64,000 nt of DNA from Acinetobacter lwoffii (GCF_029024105.1 NZ_CP118963.1:1674001-1738000), one strand, 5' to 3'; counted from the stretch's first letter, positions 8,279-16,450 are shown. Translations and numbers: made by a program. Notes: a model not told the origin generated them from the letters alone.

Positions 8279-8813
8279 ATAAATTCCCTTTGATCGGCTC
8301 AGATAAGGGTGATCTGATTCAAGGTAACAACAAAAACCCGCCTAAACGGTTATTTCTTCAATTAAGCGTCTCCCGATACTTAATTCCAGAACTGTTGAAT
8401 GCACGGTATTTTTATAAATGCGCCAGGATCGCGCTTCCCATCTCCACAACGTGGATTATCCATTCCTGCCGAAGCCTGTCTGGACTGTGCAAACGCCACC
8501 GTTCTAATGGCACTCCAAAATATCTGGCCCTGAGCGTAGGAGTCGAACCTACTGTGCACTGCAACTTGAGGGAAGAAGCGAAAGCACACACACCGCCTGT
8601 GGCCAAGGATTCGTTCCCACAAGATGCTACGAATAACATCGAGGGGAACCGGCAGTAGTTTTAAGAGATAGCAACGCTCTACTCGTCTTTCCGAGCTGTC
8701 AATGGAGATTAAACAAACCTTGGCTTGTTCACCGAATGATGCTCAGCACCACCCGATATATTTATAGTAAGTCGCCGGCTTACGACGACGTGTATAAAAA
8801 AAATACAAACAGT
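8279..8813. other. Non-coding stretch with structured RNA signals
   Basis: No convincing protein gene. On the minus strand it holds the tRNA-like element above, a 7-bp stem closed by a UUCG tetraloop (8640-8623, GATGTTA-TTCG-TAGCATC), and a terminator-like hairpin at 8351-8327 (AACC...GGGTT then TTTTTGTTGTT). Short open frames on either strand here lack ribosome-binding sites and overlap these structures. Confidence 0.5.
8525..8608 (-). ncRNA. tRNA-like element (T arm and CCA end, no clear cloverleaf)
   Basis: On the minus strand a perfect T arm (GTAGG-TTCGACT-CCTAC, 8552-8536) is followed by GCTCAGG, a discriminator G and encoded CCA (8527-8525). The best 5' partner for the acceptor is CCTTGGC at 8608-8602 with one mismatch and one wobble pair. 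I could not fold a normal D arm or anticodon arm in between; instead TGTGC/GCACA can form a long hairpin. It may be a degenerate tRNA, a tRNA with unusual arms, or a tRNA-like 3' end on another RNA. Confidence 0.35.
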
Positions 8814-9194
8814 TCAAAGTGGTAAAAATTTTAATTGCTCAACAAAAAACTCGAAGGTGCTTTGTTGAATGGTCTCTGACTCATTATCAAATAGCAGGCT
8901 ATAACGATCATCAATACGGCGGAATGAGAAAGGAATACTGTCTGCTGTCATGCAGTACAGATCCAGTGCATCAGATGACTCATGCTCAATAGTGAACTCG
9001 GTGTCATCAGTCCAGCTATTCAGGAAGTTATCGAAGCGCTGTACCAATGGTCCTTCTTCAGCATCCAGCCAGTGCGGTTCATCTTCCTGCCTTGGCTGGG
9101 TCGCAGTGGCCACAGCTATCGCCATGGTCAATGCAGAAAGTTTGAATGGTGTGCCAATGACACCAACGTTGTTATAACTCAACCCAGCACCCAT
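8814..9194 (-). CDS. Hypothetical phage protein
   Basis: 126 aa, strongly acidic in the middle (QEDEPHWLDAEEGP, SWTDDTEFTIEHES). The N-terminal ~30 residues are hydrophobic and could be a signal or membrane segment, but the ATG at 9194 has no good ribosome-binding site and overlaps the upstream gene by 16 bases, so translation may be coupled. Not recognised. It is the last gene before the tRNA block. Confidence 0.5.
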   Translation of the reverse strand: MGAGLSYNNVGVIGTPFKLSALTMAIAVATATQPRQEDEPHWLDAEEGPLVQRFDNFLNSWTDDTEFTIEHESSDALDLYCMTADSIPFSFRRIDDRYSLLFDNESETIQQSTFEFFVEQLKFLPL

Positions 9195-10105
9195 TCATTT
9201 TTATAAACTATTTCTTTAAGTGTGCGGATCGCTGCTGCAAATGCCACTTCCTCAGTAATGCCATTCGCTGTGATTTCTGGCACAGGCTCAGGTGCAGCAT
9301 GTAAAGAAATCGTGCACGTCCAATAATCCTGCTGATCACTGGTAACAGCCCAGACATATGCAAATGCCACAGGGCCTACATACTTAAGAACCTGCTGTGT
9401 TGGAATACTTTCCCATGGGTGCTCAGGTAGTAGCTCACCTAAACCACGATTCGACGCTTCTGCTAAAGTATCTGAAGATGCTGTATCACAACTGTTTGCA
9501 CATTTCTGAACGCCTGAATTGACTTTGATATCATCAGTAGATCCACCGAGTTCTTTTGCTAATCGCGTTACAACCAATTCATGCAAGCCATAAGACTTAA
9601 TATGGCGATTACCGAGACATTCCCGCAATTGTGCAATGAGATTTGGATCGGTGAAGGTTGAGCTATAACCAACCGCTGATCCTGAGCAAAGTTTCGATCC
9701 TTCCTCTGACTCTGACGGCTCTTTAGGGTCTTCTGGCAAAACCTCTCCCAATTCAGCCTTAGGGCTTTCACATGTACCACATTCGATCATCGGATTGCGG
9801 TACAGGTTGTAACCTTCCAGCTCCCATAATTTATCCTGAGCCTTCTGAGCCGCTTCTTCTTGTGCATACTTAATACCAAGCAACACATCAAAATTTTCTT
9901 TTGACACACAAGCGGTATGGCCAGTTGCTAAATAGAAATCACCATTTAGAAATGCATGAGCGAATGTAGAGGTCGTACCTTCTGGCTGCTCAAAGACGTA
10001 TTGCACATGCGTCATCATTTCTTTGATCTGATCAAGTGTGACTCGTGGAGCTTCCAAACCTTTGTCTTGAATCTCTTGTTCCATCTGTTCATCTGTATGT
10101 GACAT
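9179..10105 (-). CDS. Phage Gp49-family protein with long C-terminal extension
   Basis: 308 aa. Residues ~20-105 match the N4 Gp49/Sf6 gene 66 family (PF13876): VTLDQIKEMMTHVQYVFEQ, then ATGHTACVSKENFDVLLGIKYA and the closing KLWELEGYNL. These are normally proteins of about 100 residues. Here ~200 more residues follow, with scattered Cys (IECGTCESPK, KCANSCD) and a C-terminal domain that ends VAFAAAIRTLKEIVYKNE. Function of the family is unknown. Starts with a good AGGAGACATTC site. Confidence 0.75.
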   Translation of the reverse strand: MSHTDEQMEQEIQDKGLEAPRVTLDQIKEMMTHVQYVFEQPEGTTSTFAHAFLNGDFYLATGHTACVSKENFDVLLGIKYAQEEAAQKAQDKLWELEGYNLYRNPMIECGTCESPKAELGEVLPEDPKEPSESEEGSKLCSGSAVGYSSTFTDPNLIAQLRECLGNRHIKSYGLHELVVTRLAKELGGSTDDIKVNSGVQKCANSCDTASSDTLAEASNRGLGELLPEHPWESIPTQQVLKYVGPVAFAYVWAVTSDQQDYWTCTISLHAAPEPVPEITANGITEEVAFAAAIRTLKEIVYKNEWVLG

Positions 10106-10122
10106 GAATGTCTCCTGGTGGA

Positions 10123-10314
10123 TTATTTGTGGTGATCTTTGGAATTGATGTCTTTGATATATGCATGCTCCATCAGGTACGAAGCAGCCATGATGATCAG
10201 TACGCAGACCGTCAAGGAAATAACGATCGCAGCAAGACCAAGGCGTTCCGTGTGATAGAGGATTAATGAAAAGATCAGCAAGCTGAGAAGGATCAGAAGT
10301 ATTATTTTTTTCAT
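10123..10314 (-). CDS. Small two-helix membrane protein
   Basis: 63 aa from ATG 10314 (MKKIILL). Two hydrophobic helices (residues ~3-20 and ~27-46) and a charged, His-rich tail. Earlier in-frame ATGs exist at 10326-10320, so the start is uncertain. Size and topology would fit a class II holin or a membrane-modifying phage protein, but no lysin is next to it, so I leave the function open. Confidence 0.55.
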   Translation of the reverse strand: MKKIILLILLSLLIFSLILYHTERLGLAAIVISLTVCVLIIMAASYLMEHAYIKDINSKDHHK

Positions 10315-10414
10315 ATGCATCATCATCTCAAAGACTATGTAGATGATGATGCTGTTATGGTTTACGTCATGCTGTATAAAATTCAAGCATTTAGATATGT
10401 ATTATTTCTGCCAT

Positions 10415-10444
10415 AAAAATAGCCTCATCTGGTAATGAGGCTAT
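10415..10444 (-). terminator. Rho-independent terminator after portal gene
   Basis: Minus strand ATAGCCTCAT - TACCAG - ATGAGGCTAT followed by TTTTTAT; a perfect 10-bp stem directly behind the portal gene. Confidence 0.85.
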
Positions 10445-10479
10445 TGTTTGGTGCTGGTTTACGTCTATAAGCTCAATAT

Positions 10480-12774
10480 TCAACCAAGATTATCACTGGT
10501 CCGCGCCGTCTCAATTCCCTGTAACCCAGTAGAAGGCTGTTGTGGCACAGGTGGATTCATCGGACTGGTATTCTGCTGTACCTGCATATCGGCAATACCT
10601 TCACTGCCGATCTGTGCACCTTCCCCTTCTAGGTATGGTGAACGGATATCACGTGCTGCTACATCACTTGGTATAGGCAAGTTCGGATCATCACCCATTG
10701 GATTAGGTCGCTGATACCCAGCACCTTGCATAATAATATCGGCAATCGGTGCTGCTTGTGGTACCTGAGCCACTTGTACCGCACCTTGAACTGCGCTGTA
10801 CTGTGACTGAACGCCAGTCTGCACTGCTTTCGCATCCACCAACTTGATATCACTTTCTGTCTTACGCTCTTTCAAACGCAATTCTTGTAACTTGATCTCA
10901 TTGCCAGATTCTTTCAATGCCTGAGCCACTGCATCCTTAATACGTTGTTCCACTTCCTCAGGTGTCGGTGCATCCACCGCATCACGAATGCTTTGGATAA
11001 TGTCACGCTTGAATGGTGTGTCTGTAAGCGCAATAAGGTACGGCAGAATCGTCTGCTGGATATTCGGTGGCAAGGATTTGGTAACTTCGGACAATGCTGC
11101 AAGCTGCTGGGCACGGAAACCACTGGTGCTTGGCACATCCTCAAGAATAACTTTAATCCGAGTACGCTGTACATCATTGGACAGATAGGTATAACCCATT
11201 GGATCTGTCTCAGGCTTATTGATATGCACACGACGCTCTGCAGTAATCGCATCACCTTCGATCACCACTACTTCTTCCTTGCTGCCTAAGTCTTCTACAA
11301 TCATAGAAAGCAACAACTCACCGACCAGGGTTCGAGATTCCTTAAAGTGATCCATGATTTTACGCAATGCCTGATTCGACTGGTCAATCTGCAGCTGCTC
11401 TTGTCGTCCACTGGTTGCTGTACCCTGCCGACCTTGAAAGCCTGAAGTAATACTACTGGTACGTTCAATCGAGATCCGGCTATCTTCCAGCAACTTAAAT
11501 TGATGCTGATTCAATTCAAAGTCACGTTCAACCTCAAACTTTGCCCCAGTCTTGGCCATGTGCTGCTGATTCAGTTCAATATAAGCATCAGGTCGTGCAA
11601 TCTGCTGCATAATCTGGCCGCGTGTCATCTGAGATGCACCACGTGTTGTGGTCACACGTACCGAACTTAAACCCCAGCGCAGTTTAGCTTGGGTCGAATT
11701 GATCAAGTCTTGGCTGTACTTCATATCTCGTACAAAGCCGTATGGAATGCCGGTATTGTCCTCACGGAATCCTATAAACGGCACATAGGGGAAACTCTCA
11801 TGCGGATATGGTGTAGGCCCATCGTATAGGCAATGTGGACCCATCCAATAGCTACGACGCATTTTAGCCACTGGTGCACGCTCTGGAATGGCATAACCAT
11901 TTGCTGCAGCATAAATATGTGCTGGATTGTTTTCATCAAACTCAACGATCCGGCCATCATCAAAGCGCAACATGGTCAGTTCTACCCAACGGCGATACCA
12001 CACTTCTGAGACATTAATCTCTTTAGAGGTCTGATCGAACCAGAAACGCTCAGTCTTAGACCAAGCTTGAGCATCTCCCCAGGCATTCCGTAGACCGGTA
12101 GAGTTTCCACCATCGATCATGCTGTCATGCTGCCACCACAAAGCACCATGTCGGCCAATTGTCTCTATCAGTTCTTTATGCTGAGGGAATGCAATCTTAA
12201 GGCGCTGCGGATGTACCCATCGATTACGGCGCAACCATCGTGCATCACTTAGATCATCTTCCTGGGCTTTCATATCCCAATGGATTTCATTACGGTTTAC
12301 GGCGACACAGCGATATGGATACTTCAGAGGATCTGCTTCACGTTTGACTTCGACCCAACCGATACCACAACCAATCATCGGCCGGAATGCATCACTACAT
12401 GCCTTATCAGCCTTAGATAGTCGCTCAGCCTGATTCAATTTATAGTTCAGTGCATCTGCGACATCTTGTCCACCAGGCTCACCATTGGGTGTCACACGCC
12501 AGTCTGTCCGTGTTTCCAGCTCATGACCTTCAATGGCACGCAATGCAGGACCAATCATATTCTCAATGGCAGGAGGAATGCCGATCAGCTTCATCCGGGT
12601 CAGTAATTCACTGTCCAGCTGGTTGCCGTCGGCATAGTCCATTTCTTTATCTGCAGTCGTACGCCAGTGTGGTTGTTGTTCTATCTCGTCATGGATCTCA
12701 TTGAGCTCCTGAAGGTTCAATGCCATTTCATCTACTTCTGGCGTATCAGTCACTGAGTTTTCATCATTCTGCAT
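10480..12774 (-). CDS. Portal protein, P22-like
   Basis: 764 aa, the size of P22-type portals. Typical features are the N-terminal stem/clip start (EIHDEIEQQPHWRTTADKE, then YADGNQL), DWRVTPNGEPGGQDVADALN, ACSDAFRPMIGCGIGWVEVK and NEIHWDMKAQEDDLSDARW. It forms the dodecameric ring through which DNA is packaged. The C-terminal ~90 residues are rich in Gln and Pro. It follows the large terminase gene with 13 bases between them, the standard order. A copy of the TGTAGGGTTCG motif lies 78 bases upstream, inside the terminase gene. Confidence 0.9.
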   Translation of the reverse strand: MQNDENSVTDTPEVDEMALNLQELNEIHDEIEQQPHWRTTADKEMDYADGNQLDSELLTRMKLIGIPPAIENMIGPALRAIEGHELETRTDWRVTPNGEPGGQDVADALNYKLNQAERLSKADKACSDAFRPMIGCGIGWVEVKREADPLKYPYRCVAVNRNEIHWDMKAQEDDLSDARWLRRNRWVHPQRLKIAFPQHKELIETIGRHGALWWQHDSMIDGGNSTGLRNAWGDAQAWSKTERFWFDQTSKEINVSEVWYRRWVELTMLRFDDGRIVEFDENNPAHIYAAANGYAIPERAPVAKMRRSYWMGPHCLYDGPTPYPHESFPYVPFIGFREDNTGIPYGFVRDMKYSQDLINSTQAKLRWGLSSVRVTTTRGASQMTRGQIMQQIARPDAYIELNQQHMAKTGAKFEVERDFELNQHQFKLLEDSRISIERTSSITSGFQGRQGTATSGRQEQLQIDQSNQALRKIMDHFKESRTLVGELLLSMIVEDLGSKEEVVVIEGDAITAERRVHINKPETDPMGYTYLSNDVQRTRIKVILEDVPSTSGFRAQQLAALSEVTKSLPPNIQQTILPYLIALTDTPFKRDIIQSIRDAVDAPTPEEVEQRIKDAVAQALKESGNEIKLQELRLKERKTESDIKLVDAKAVQTGVQSQYSAVQGAVQVAQVPQAAPIADIIMQGAGYQRPNPMGDDPNLPIPSDVAARDIRSPYLEGEGAQIGSEGIADMQVQQNTSPMNPPVPQQPSTGLQGIETARTSDNLG

Positions 12775-12787
12775 GCTGCTACCTGTT

Positions 12788-14449
12788 CTACATTAGTCGC
12801 CAATCGACTGGCTCATCGTTATAGTTATCTTGGCGTTTTGGCTCATCTTCTGCGAACCCTACACGGCTCGTCATGTCTGCTATGTCTTCAATCATTCCTG
12901 CATCTTTGGCCTGTGCCCATTGACGTAATGCGTCGGCACCTTCCGAGCAACCATTGGCCTTGTTAGGCTGATCAATAAAGCATTTATCTGCTTTGGAGAA
13001 TTTCTTCTGATAGCCTTCGATACGCTCAATACCCAATTTGCAGCCATCTTTATCGAACCAAGCATTCTTTAGATGCTTACGTGTGGACTGAATACCGTGG
13101 ATCAGTTGAGTAATACGCGGCACAATCACAAAGTTATGTCCTGGTAATAGTTCTTCCAGCTGCTCCATAACAGACTTGTTAAAGTCACCTAGGCGCTGGT
13201 GTGCGGCATCGTGTGGCAGGAAGTGGGTGTGGTAGATGTAATCGTGTGATTTGATCTCTGCTACATAGTGTCTTAGATCTTGGCCATGCTTCTCGTAGTA
13301 GCGAATAAAACGGTCTTGGCCATTCATGACCTGCTGGTACCAGATTGCACAGCCGTCATGATTCCCAATATCCCAATAGGTATAAGTCGGTACATCCAAT
13401 ACTTCGATCTGACCAATACCACCACGCTTACGCAGTGCCAGCATATCCTTGGCATAGTAGTTACCATCTTTGGCCACCTGGAATGCTTCATCCGGGAATG
13501 ATGGGTATTCCTGCCACATCTTGGCACTATCACCACGAAGGTCATTGTCCCGTGTCAGCACATACCAGGCACGCTGATCAGGATCGAGGCGCATCTTGAT
13601 CCCCATTTTCTGGCGTACGATCAGCTCAACTTCATCCAGTTCTTCATGATCTCTGGCTGAAATAGTGACTTGTGTAGAATCAATCCGGTACTTGGGCTCT
13701 TGCCACCAGGCATAGAAATGGAATCGATAGTCTTTGGAAGTAAGGACTTTGCGCAGTAAGTAGTTGGTCTGTGCTGCCTGCACCATTGCATAGAATGAAC
13801 CGTTACGCCCTTCCGCCGTGGATTCAATCACCAGCACACCATTGGTCGGTACCGTTGGGATCGAACCGGTAATAACCTCATCATCTTTGGCCGGATCACT
13901 CGCACAGATCTTACCGAACTCGGAAATCAGCATGCGATGGATGGTACCGGAACGGAATGAGGTCGCTACGCGGATGCTCGATCCATTGTGGCCAAACTCA
14001 ATTTCTGACTTGTTATAAGCTTTTAAAGGAAAGCGTGCTCTGATTTCATCTGGGAGGTTGTCATAAGCAAACTTGATCTTATCCTTGAAGATACTGAAAA
14101 CCGTCGGCAAGTCCTGAGCGATAATGGCGCAGTTCTGGTTAGCATTGAACAGTGCATGATCCAGCCACAAGATACAGATCAGCGTAGTAAAACCGAGCTG
14201 ACGTGCTTTTAAAATAATATTGCGGTGCCACAACCGGTTTAAAAATTTGATCTGTGCAGCGTTCGGTTTAAATGGCAGCTCAAAGGTGTCGGCTTCAATG
14301 ACATTTCCCAAGTCATCCTTGAAGTCATCACCCTTAATTTTGATCTTGTACAGACAGCCTGAAAAAATACGCCACTGGGGGTCAGCCAGGCATCTTTCCA
14401 GTTCTTCCTTATTCGTGGGTAGTTCGGCTAAGTGGGTGTTATACATCAT
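12788..14449 (-). CDS. Terminase large subunit
   Basis: 553 aa from ATG 14449, where GGTGAT is well placed. The N-terminal ATPase has the classic deviant Walker A KARQLGFTT, a Walker B-like LISEFGKI and a coupling VIESTAEGR; the C-terminal nuclease has YWDIGNHDGCAIWY as first Asp motif and HDAAHQRLG further on, typical of RNase H-fold packaging nucleases. It cuts the concatemer and pumps DNA into the prohead through the portal. Small terminase is upstream and portal downstream. Confidence 0.93.
   Translation of the reverse strand: MMYNTHLAELPTNKEELERCLADPQWRIFSGCLYKIKIKGDDFKDDLGNVIEADTFELPFKPNAAQIKFLNRLWHRNIILKARQLGFTTLICILWLDHALFNANQNCAIIAQDLPTVFSIFKDKIKFAYDNLPDEIRARFPLKAYNKSEIEFGHNGSSIRVATSFRSGTIHRMLISEFGKICASDPAKDDEVITGSIPTVPTNGVLVIESTAEGRNGSFYAMVQAAQTNYLLRKVLTSKDYRFHFYAWWQEPKYRIDSTQVTISARDHEELDEVELIVRQKMGIKMRLDPDQRAWYVLTRDNDLRGDSAKMWQEYPSFPDEAFQVAKDGNYYAKDMLALRKRGGIGQIEVLDVPTYTYWDIGNHDGCAIWYQQVMNGQDRFIRYYEKHGQDLRHYVAEIKSHDYIYHTHFLPHDAAHQRLGDFNKSVMEQLEELLPGHNFVIVPRITQLIHGIQSTRKHLKNAWFDKDGCKLGIERIEGYQKKFSKADKCFIDQPNKANGCSEGADALRQWAQAKDAGMIEDIADMTSRVGFAEDEPKRQDNYNDEPVDWRLM
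12852..12864 (-). promoter_or_regulatory. Repeated prophage motif TGTAGGGTTCG (copy 2)
   Basis: Minus strand GTGTAGGGTTCGC inside the 3' end of the large terminase gene, 78 bases before the portal start. Because it is coding here (GFAED region), conservation could be partly chance, but the match to the intergenic copies is strong. Confidence 0.4.
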
Positions 14450-14487
14450 ATAATCACCACTTTTGCACAATCATGGTGCAGTTTTAT

Positions 14488-14501
14488 TGCACGTACGTGC
14501 A
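14488..14501. promoter_or_regulatory. Perfect 14-bp palindrome between terminase genes
   Basis: TGCACGTACGTGCA lies between the small terminase stop and the large terminase start. Its half GTACGTGC resembles the GTACGCAC repeats in and before the small terminase gene, so it may belong to the same DNA-packaging or regulatory site. Confidence 0.4.
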
Positions 14502-14537
14502 TGAAATGATTTTGATGTGGGTCGTTGGCCGTCTTAT

Positions 14538-15224
14538 TCACGTAGCGTCCCCATTTTCATTATCGAACTCAGGGTCATGTGCTACAGGCTGGAATGTGGA
14601 TGAGTTGCTTTGTGCAATTCGATTGATCAATGCGGTCAGGTCATCGGCTTTTTCTTCTTGTTTTTTATCCAGGCCATAGGCTTGTACTTCCAGACCAACC
14701 AAAGTCTTGAGCGTGTCGCCCAGATCCTTCATTGACTTCACACGATTCGGCAGCTGGATAATCTTCATGTACAGATCGTTTAATTTGTCCTGGCCTTTAT
14801 CATCTTCCTTGCGCATGACATCGCCGAAGTCATCGAGTAGTGCAATGTTGTCCAGTCCGATCATGTGTTCAAGTTCATCGAACAGGCCCATACATAAATT
14901 TCGGGCACGTTGGATATCTTTACGCTGATTGATCTGGATGCTGGCGATCAAATTGGCATTGGCATCAATGGTTTCTTTTTCTGTGGCCTTATATTCTGGT
15001 GAGTTGCGTACCTCAGTGCGTACCACTTCAGTGCGCACTATTGCCTCTGCTTTTGCCTTGATTTTTCCGTTTAAATCGCGGGTCCATTCCTGTGTCTTTG
15101 CACGCTTGCGAATAGCACCATCAGATACGCCAAAGGCTTGTGCTATCTGTCTTATAGACTGCACGCCTGCACGATATTCGATTTCAATACGCTCCCAATC
15201 AGGAGCTGTTTTCTTCTCTGACAT
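14538..15224 (-). CDS. Terminase small subunit
   Basis: 228 aa from ATG 15224, preceded by AAAGGTGG. The first ~50 residues form a helix-turn-helix (EYRAGVQSIRQIAQAFGVSDGAIRKRAK), the DNA-recognition element of small terminases; a long helical oligomerisation region with acidic patches follows. It selects the phage DNA for packaging. The gene contains TGCGTAC repeats that encode VRTEVVRTEV, which may be part of the packaging site, as pac sites often lie in this gene. Confidence 0.85.
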   Translation of the reverse strand: MSEKKTAPDWERIEIEYRAGVQSIRQIAQAFGVSDGAIRKRAKTQEWTRDLNGKIKAKAEAIVRTEVVRTEVRNSPEYKATEKETIDANANLIASIQINQRKDIQRARNLCMGLFDELEHMIGLDNIALLDDFGDVMRKEDDKGQDKLNDLYMKIIQLPNRVKSMKDLGDTLKTLVGLEVQAYGLDKKQEEKADDLTALINRIAQSNSSTFQPVAHDPEFDNENGDAT

Positions 15225-15304
15225 CACACCACCTTTGCTTACAAGGTGATGATGGGAGTGCGCGGTGCGTACTGTCGAACCCTACAGTTTTACGCAGTGC
15301 GTAC
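15005..15304. repeat. TGCGTAC repeats: candidate pac/cos or TerS-binding region
   Basis: TGCGTAC occurs at 15005, 15017, 15266 and 15298 on the + strand, with near copies TGCGCAC at 15032 and TGCGCGG at 15259. The first group is inside the small terminase gene, the second just upstream of it. Four exact copies of a 7-mer in 300 bases is unlikely by chance. I infer a site bound by the small terminase or by a regulator of this operon. Confidence 0.45.
15274..15286 (-). promoter_or_regulatory. Repeated prophage motif TGTAGGGTTCGAC (copy 1)
   Basis: Minus strand TGTAGGGTTCGAC, 50 bases before the small terminase start and flanked on both sides by GTACGCAC repeats. Best placed of the four copies to be a late promoter or activator site. 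Confidence 0.5.
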
Positions 15305-15349
15305 AGTGGATAGATGTTCCACGGAAGGATGATTTATTCTTTTTTCTAA

Positions 15350-15372
15350 TTTATAGTGACTCTAACTATAAA
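15350..15372 (+). promoter_or_regulatory. Inverted repeat in front of the CHAT gene
   Basis: TTTATAGT and ACTATAAA form 8-bp arms 7 bases apart, 35 bases before the CHAT gene start. It overlaps AT-rich sequence suited to a promoter -10 region (ACTATAAAT). An operator or attenuator for this gene is inferred. Confidence 0.4.
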
Positions 15373-15406
15373 TACACTTATCACATTTCGATTACAGGAT
15401 ACCAAA

Positions 15407-16438
15407 ATGTCTTTATTAGACTCATACAGAAGAACTGTTCAAGATACAGCTAAAAAGATTTCCCAGGCTCTAGCAAAAAAAGGGAAAGAAACTGAAAGCA
15501 TTTCAAAAGAAAATACAAAAATTGCAAACTTAAAAAGACAAATTAATAGTACTAGTTCACTAACTACAATTAAAAGTAAGAGTAAAGAGATTGAAAGATG
15601 TGAGGCGGCAAAAATAAAACATTATGACAATATAGCTAAACATGAGAAAGAAATTGCAAGTTTAGAGAAACGTAAAGGTGAATATGAAAAAAAGGTCTTC
15701 GCTGAAGAAACAAAATTAGCTAAACAAAATCAAGTTAAAGTCGATCGTGCTAACAAGGAACAGGCAAAGTTAATGGCCAACTTATCTTCTACTGTGAAAG
15801 ATCATTCACAGGAAATCAAAAAACTAAAAGAATTACCGAAAAAAATTACTGTTTTATTTCTAGCGTCTAATCCACGTGATCAAGGGCAATTAGGGTTAGA
15901 TATTGAAGTGCGATCTATAGAAGAGCAAATTAGTAAGGCTCGTCATAGAGACTCTGTCAAATTAGAGTCCAGATGGGCTGTTAGGCCTGGTGACATTTTG
16001 GGTCATTTAAACAATTGTGAGCCAACTATTGTGCATTTCAGCGGTCATGGCAGCGCGAATGATGAATTGGTGTTAATGAACAATAATGATGAAACAAAAT
16101 TGGTATCACTGGAAGCAATCGTTCATGCTATGAGCGTAGCAAATGATAGCTTACGATTAGTTTTCTTTAATACCTGCTCTTCATTTAATCAAGCATCATT
16201 AGTCACTCAACATATCGAATGCGCAATCGGGATGACTGAGAGTATTACTGATACAGCTGCACAATATTTTTCTGCACAATTTTATTCATCTATTAGCTTC
16301 GGCCACTCAGTTCAAAAGTCATTTGATCAAGCTATAGCAGCTTTAATGCTTGAAGGGATTGATGAAGTAGAAACGCCCGTGCTGTATGTAAAAGATGGCC
16401 TATCTGCCAGTGACATATACTTACTCTCTGCTGAATAG
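15407..16438 (+). CDS. Coiled-coil CHAT-domain (caspase-like) protease
   Basis: 343 aa from ATG 15407 with AGGAT upstream. Residues 1-140 are Lys/Glu-rich and predicted coiled coil (start MSLLDSYRRTVQDTAKKISQ; SLTTIKSKSKEIERCE near 51-66). Residues ~147-330 form a CHAT protease domain: VLFLASNPRDQGQLGLDIEV, VHFSGHGS with catalytic His214, FFNTCSS with catalytic Cys257, and the closing IGMTESITDTAAQYFSAQFY. CHAT proteases act in bacterial defence and signalling by cleaving a partner or effector. This gene is transcribed against all its neighbours, is more AT-rich than they are, and has its own inverted repeat and terminator, so it looks like a prophage moron. No gasdermin, TPR or Cas partner is nearby. 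Anti-phage or abortive-infection role is inference. Confidence 0.85.
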   Translation: MSLLDSYRRTVQDTAKKISQALAKKGKETESISKENTKIANLKRQINSTSSLTTIKSKSKEIERCEAAKIKHYDNIAKHEKEIASLEKRKGEYEKKVFAEETKLAKQNQVKVDRANKEQAKLMANLSSTVKDHSQEIKKLKELPKKITVLFLASNPRDQGQLGLDIEVRSIEEQISKARHRDSVKLESRWAVRPGDILGHLNNCEPTIVHFSGHGSANDELVLMNNNDETKLVSLEAIVHAMSVANDSLRLVFFNTCSSFNQASLVTQHIECAIGMTESITDTAAQYFSAQFYSSISFGHSVQKSFDQAIAALMLEGIDEVETPVLYVKDGLSASDIYLLSAE

Positions 16439-16450
16439 CTTTTATCTAAT

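Noticed and set aside
8275..8658. 127-codon + strand frame across the tRNA block
   Set aside because: No ribosome-binding site and it runs over the tRNA-like structures; the RNA signals on the minus strand explain the sequence better.
10123..10314. Calling the small two-helix membrane protein a holin
   Set aside because: No lysin or spanin is adjacent and the position between portal and Gp49-family genes is unusual for lysis; topology alone is not enough.
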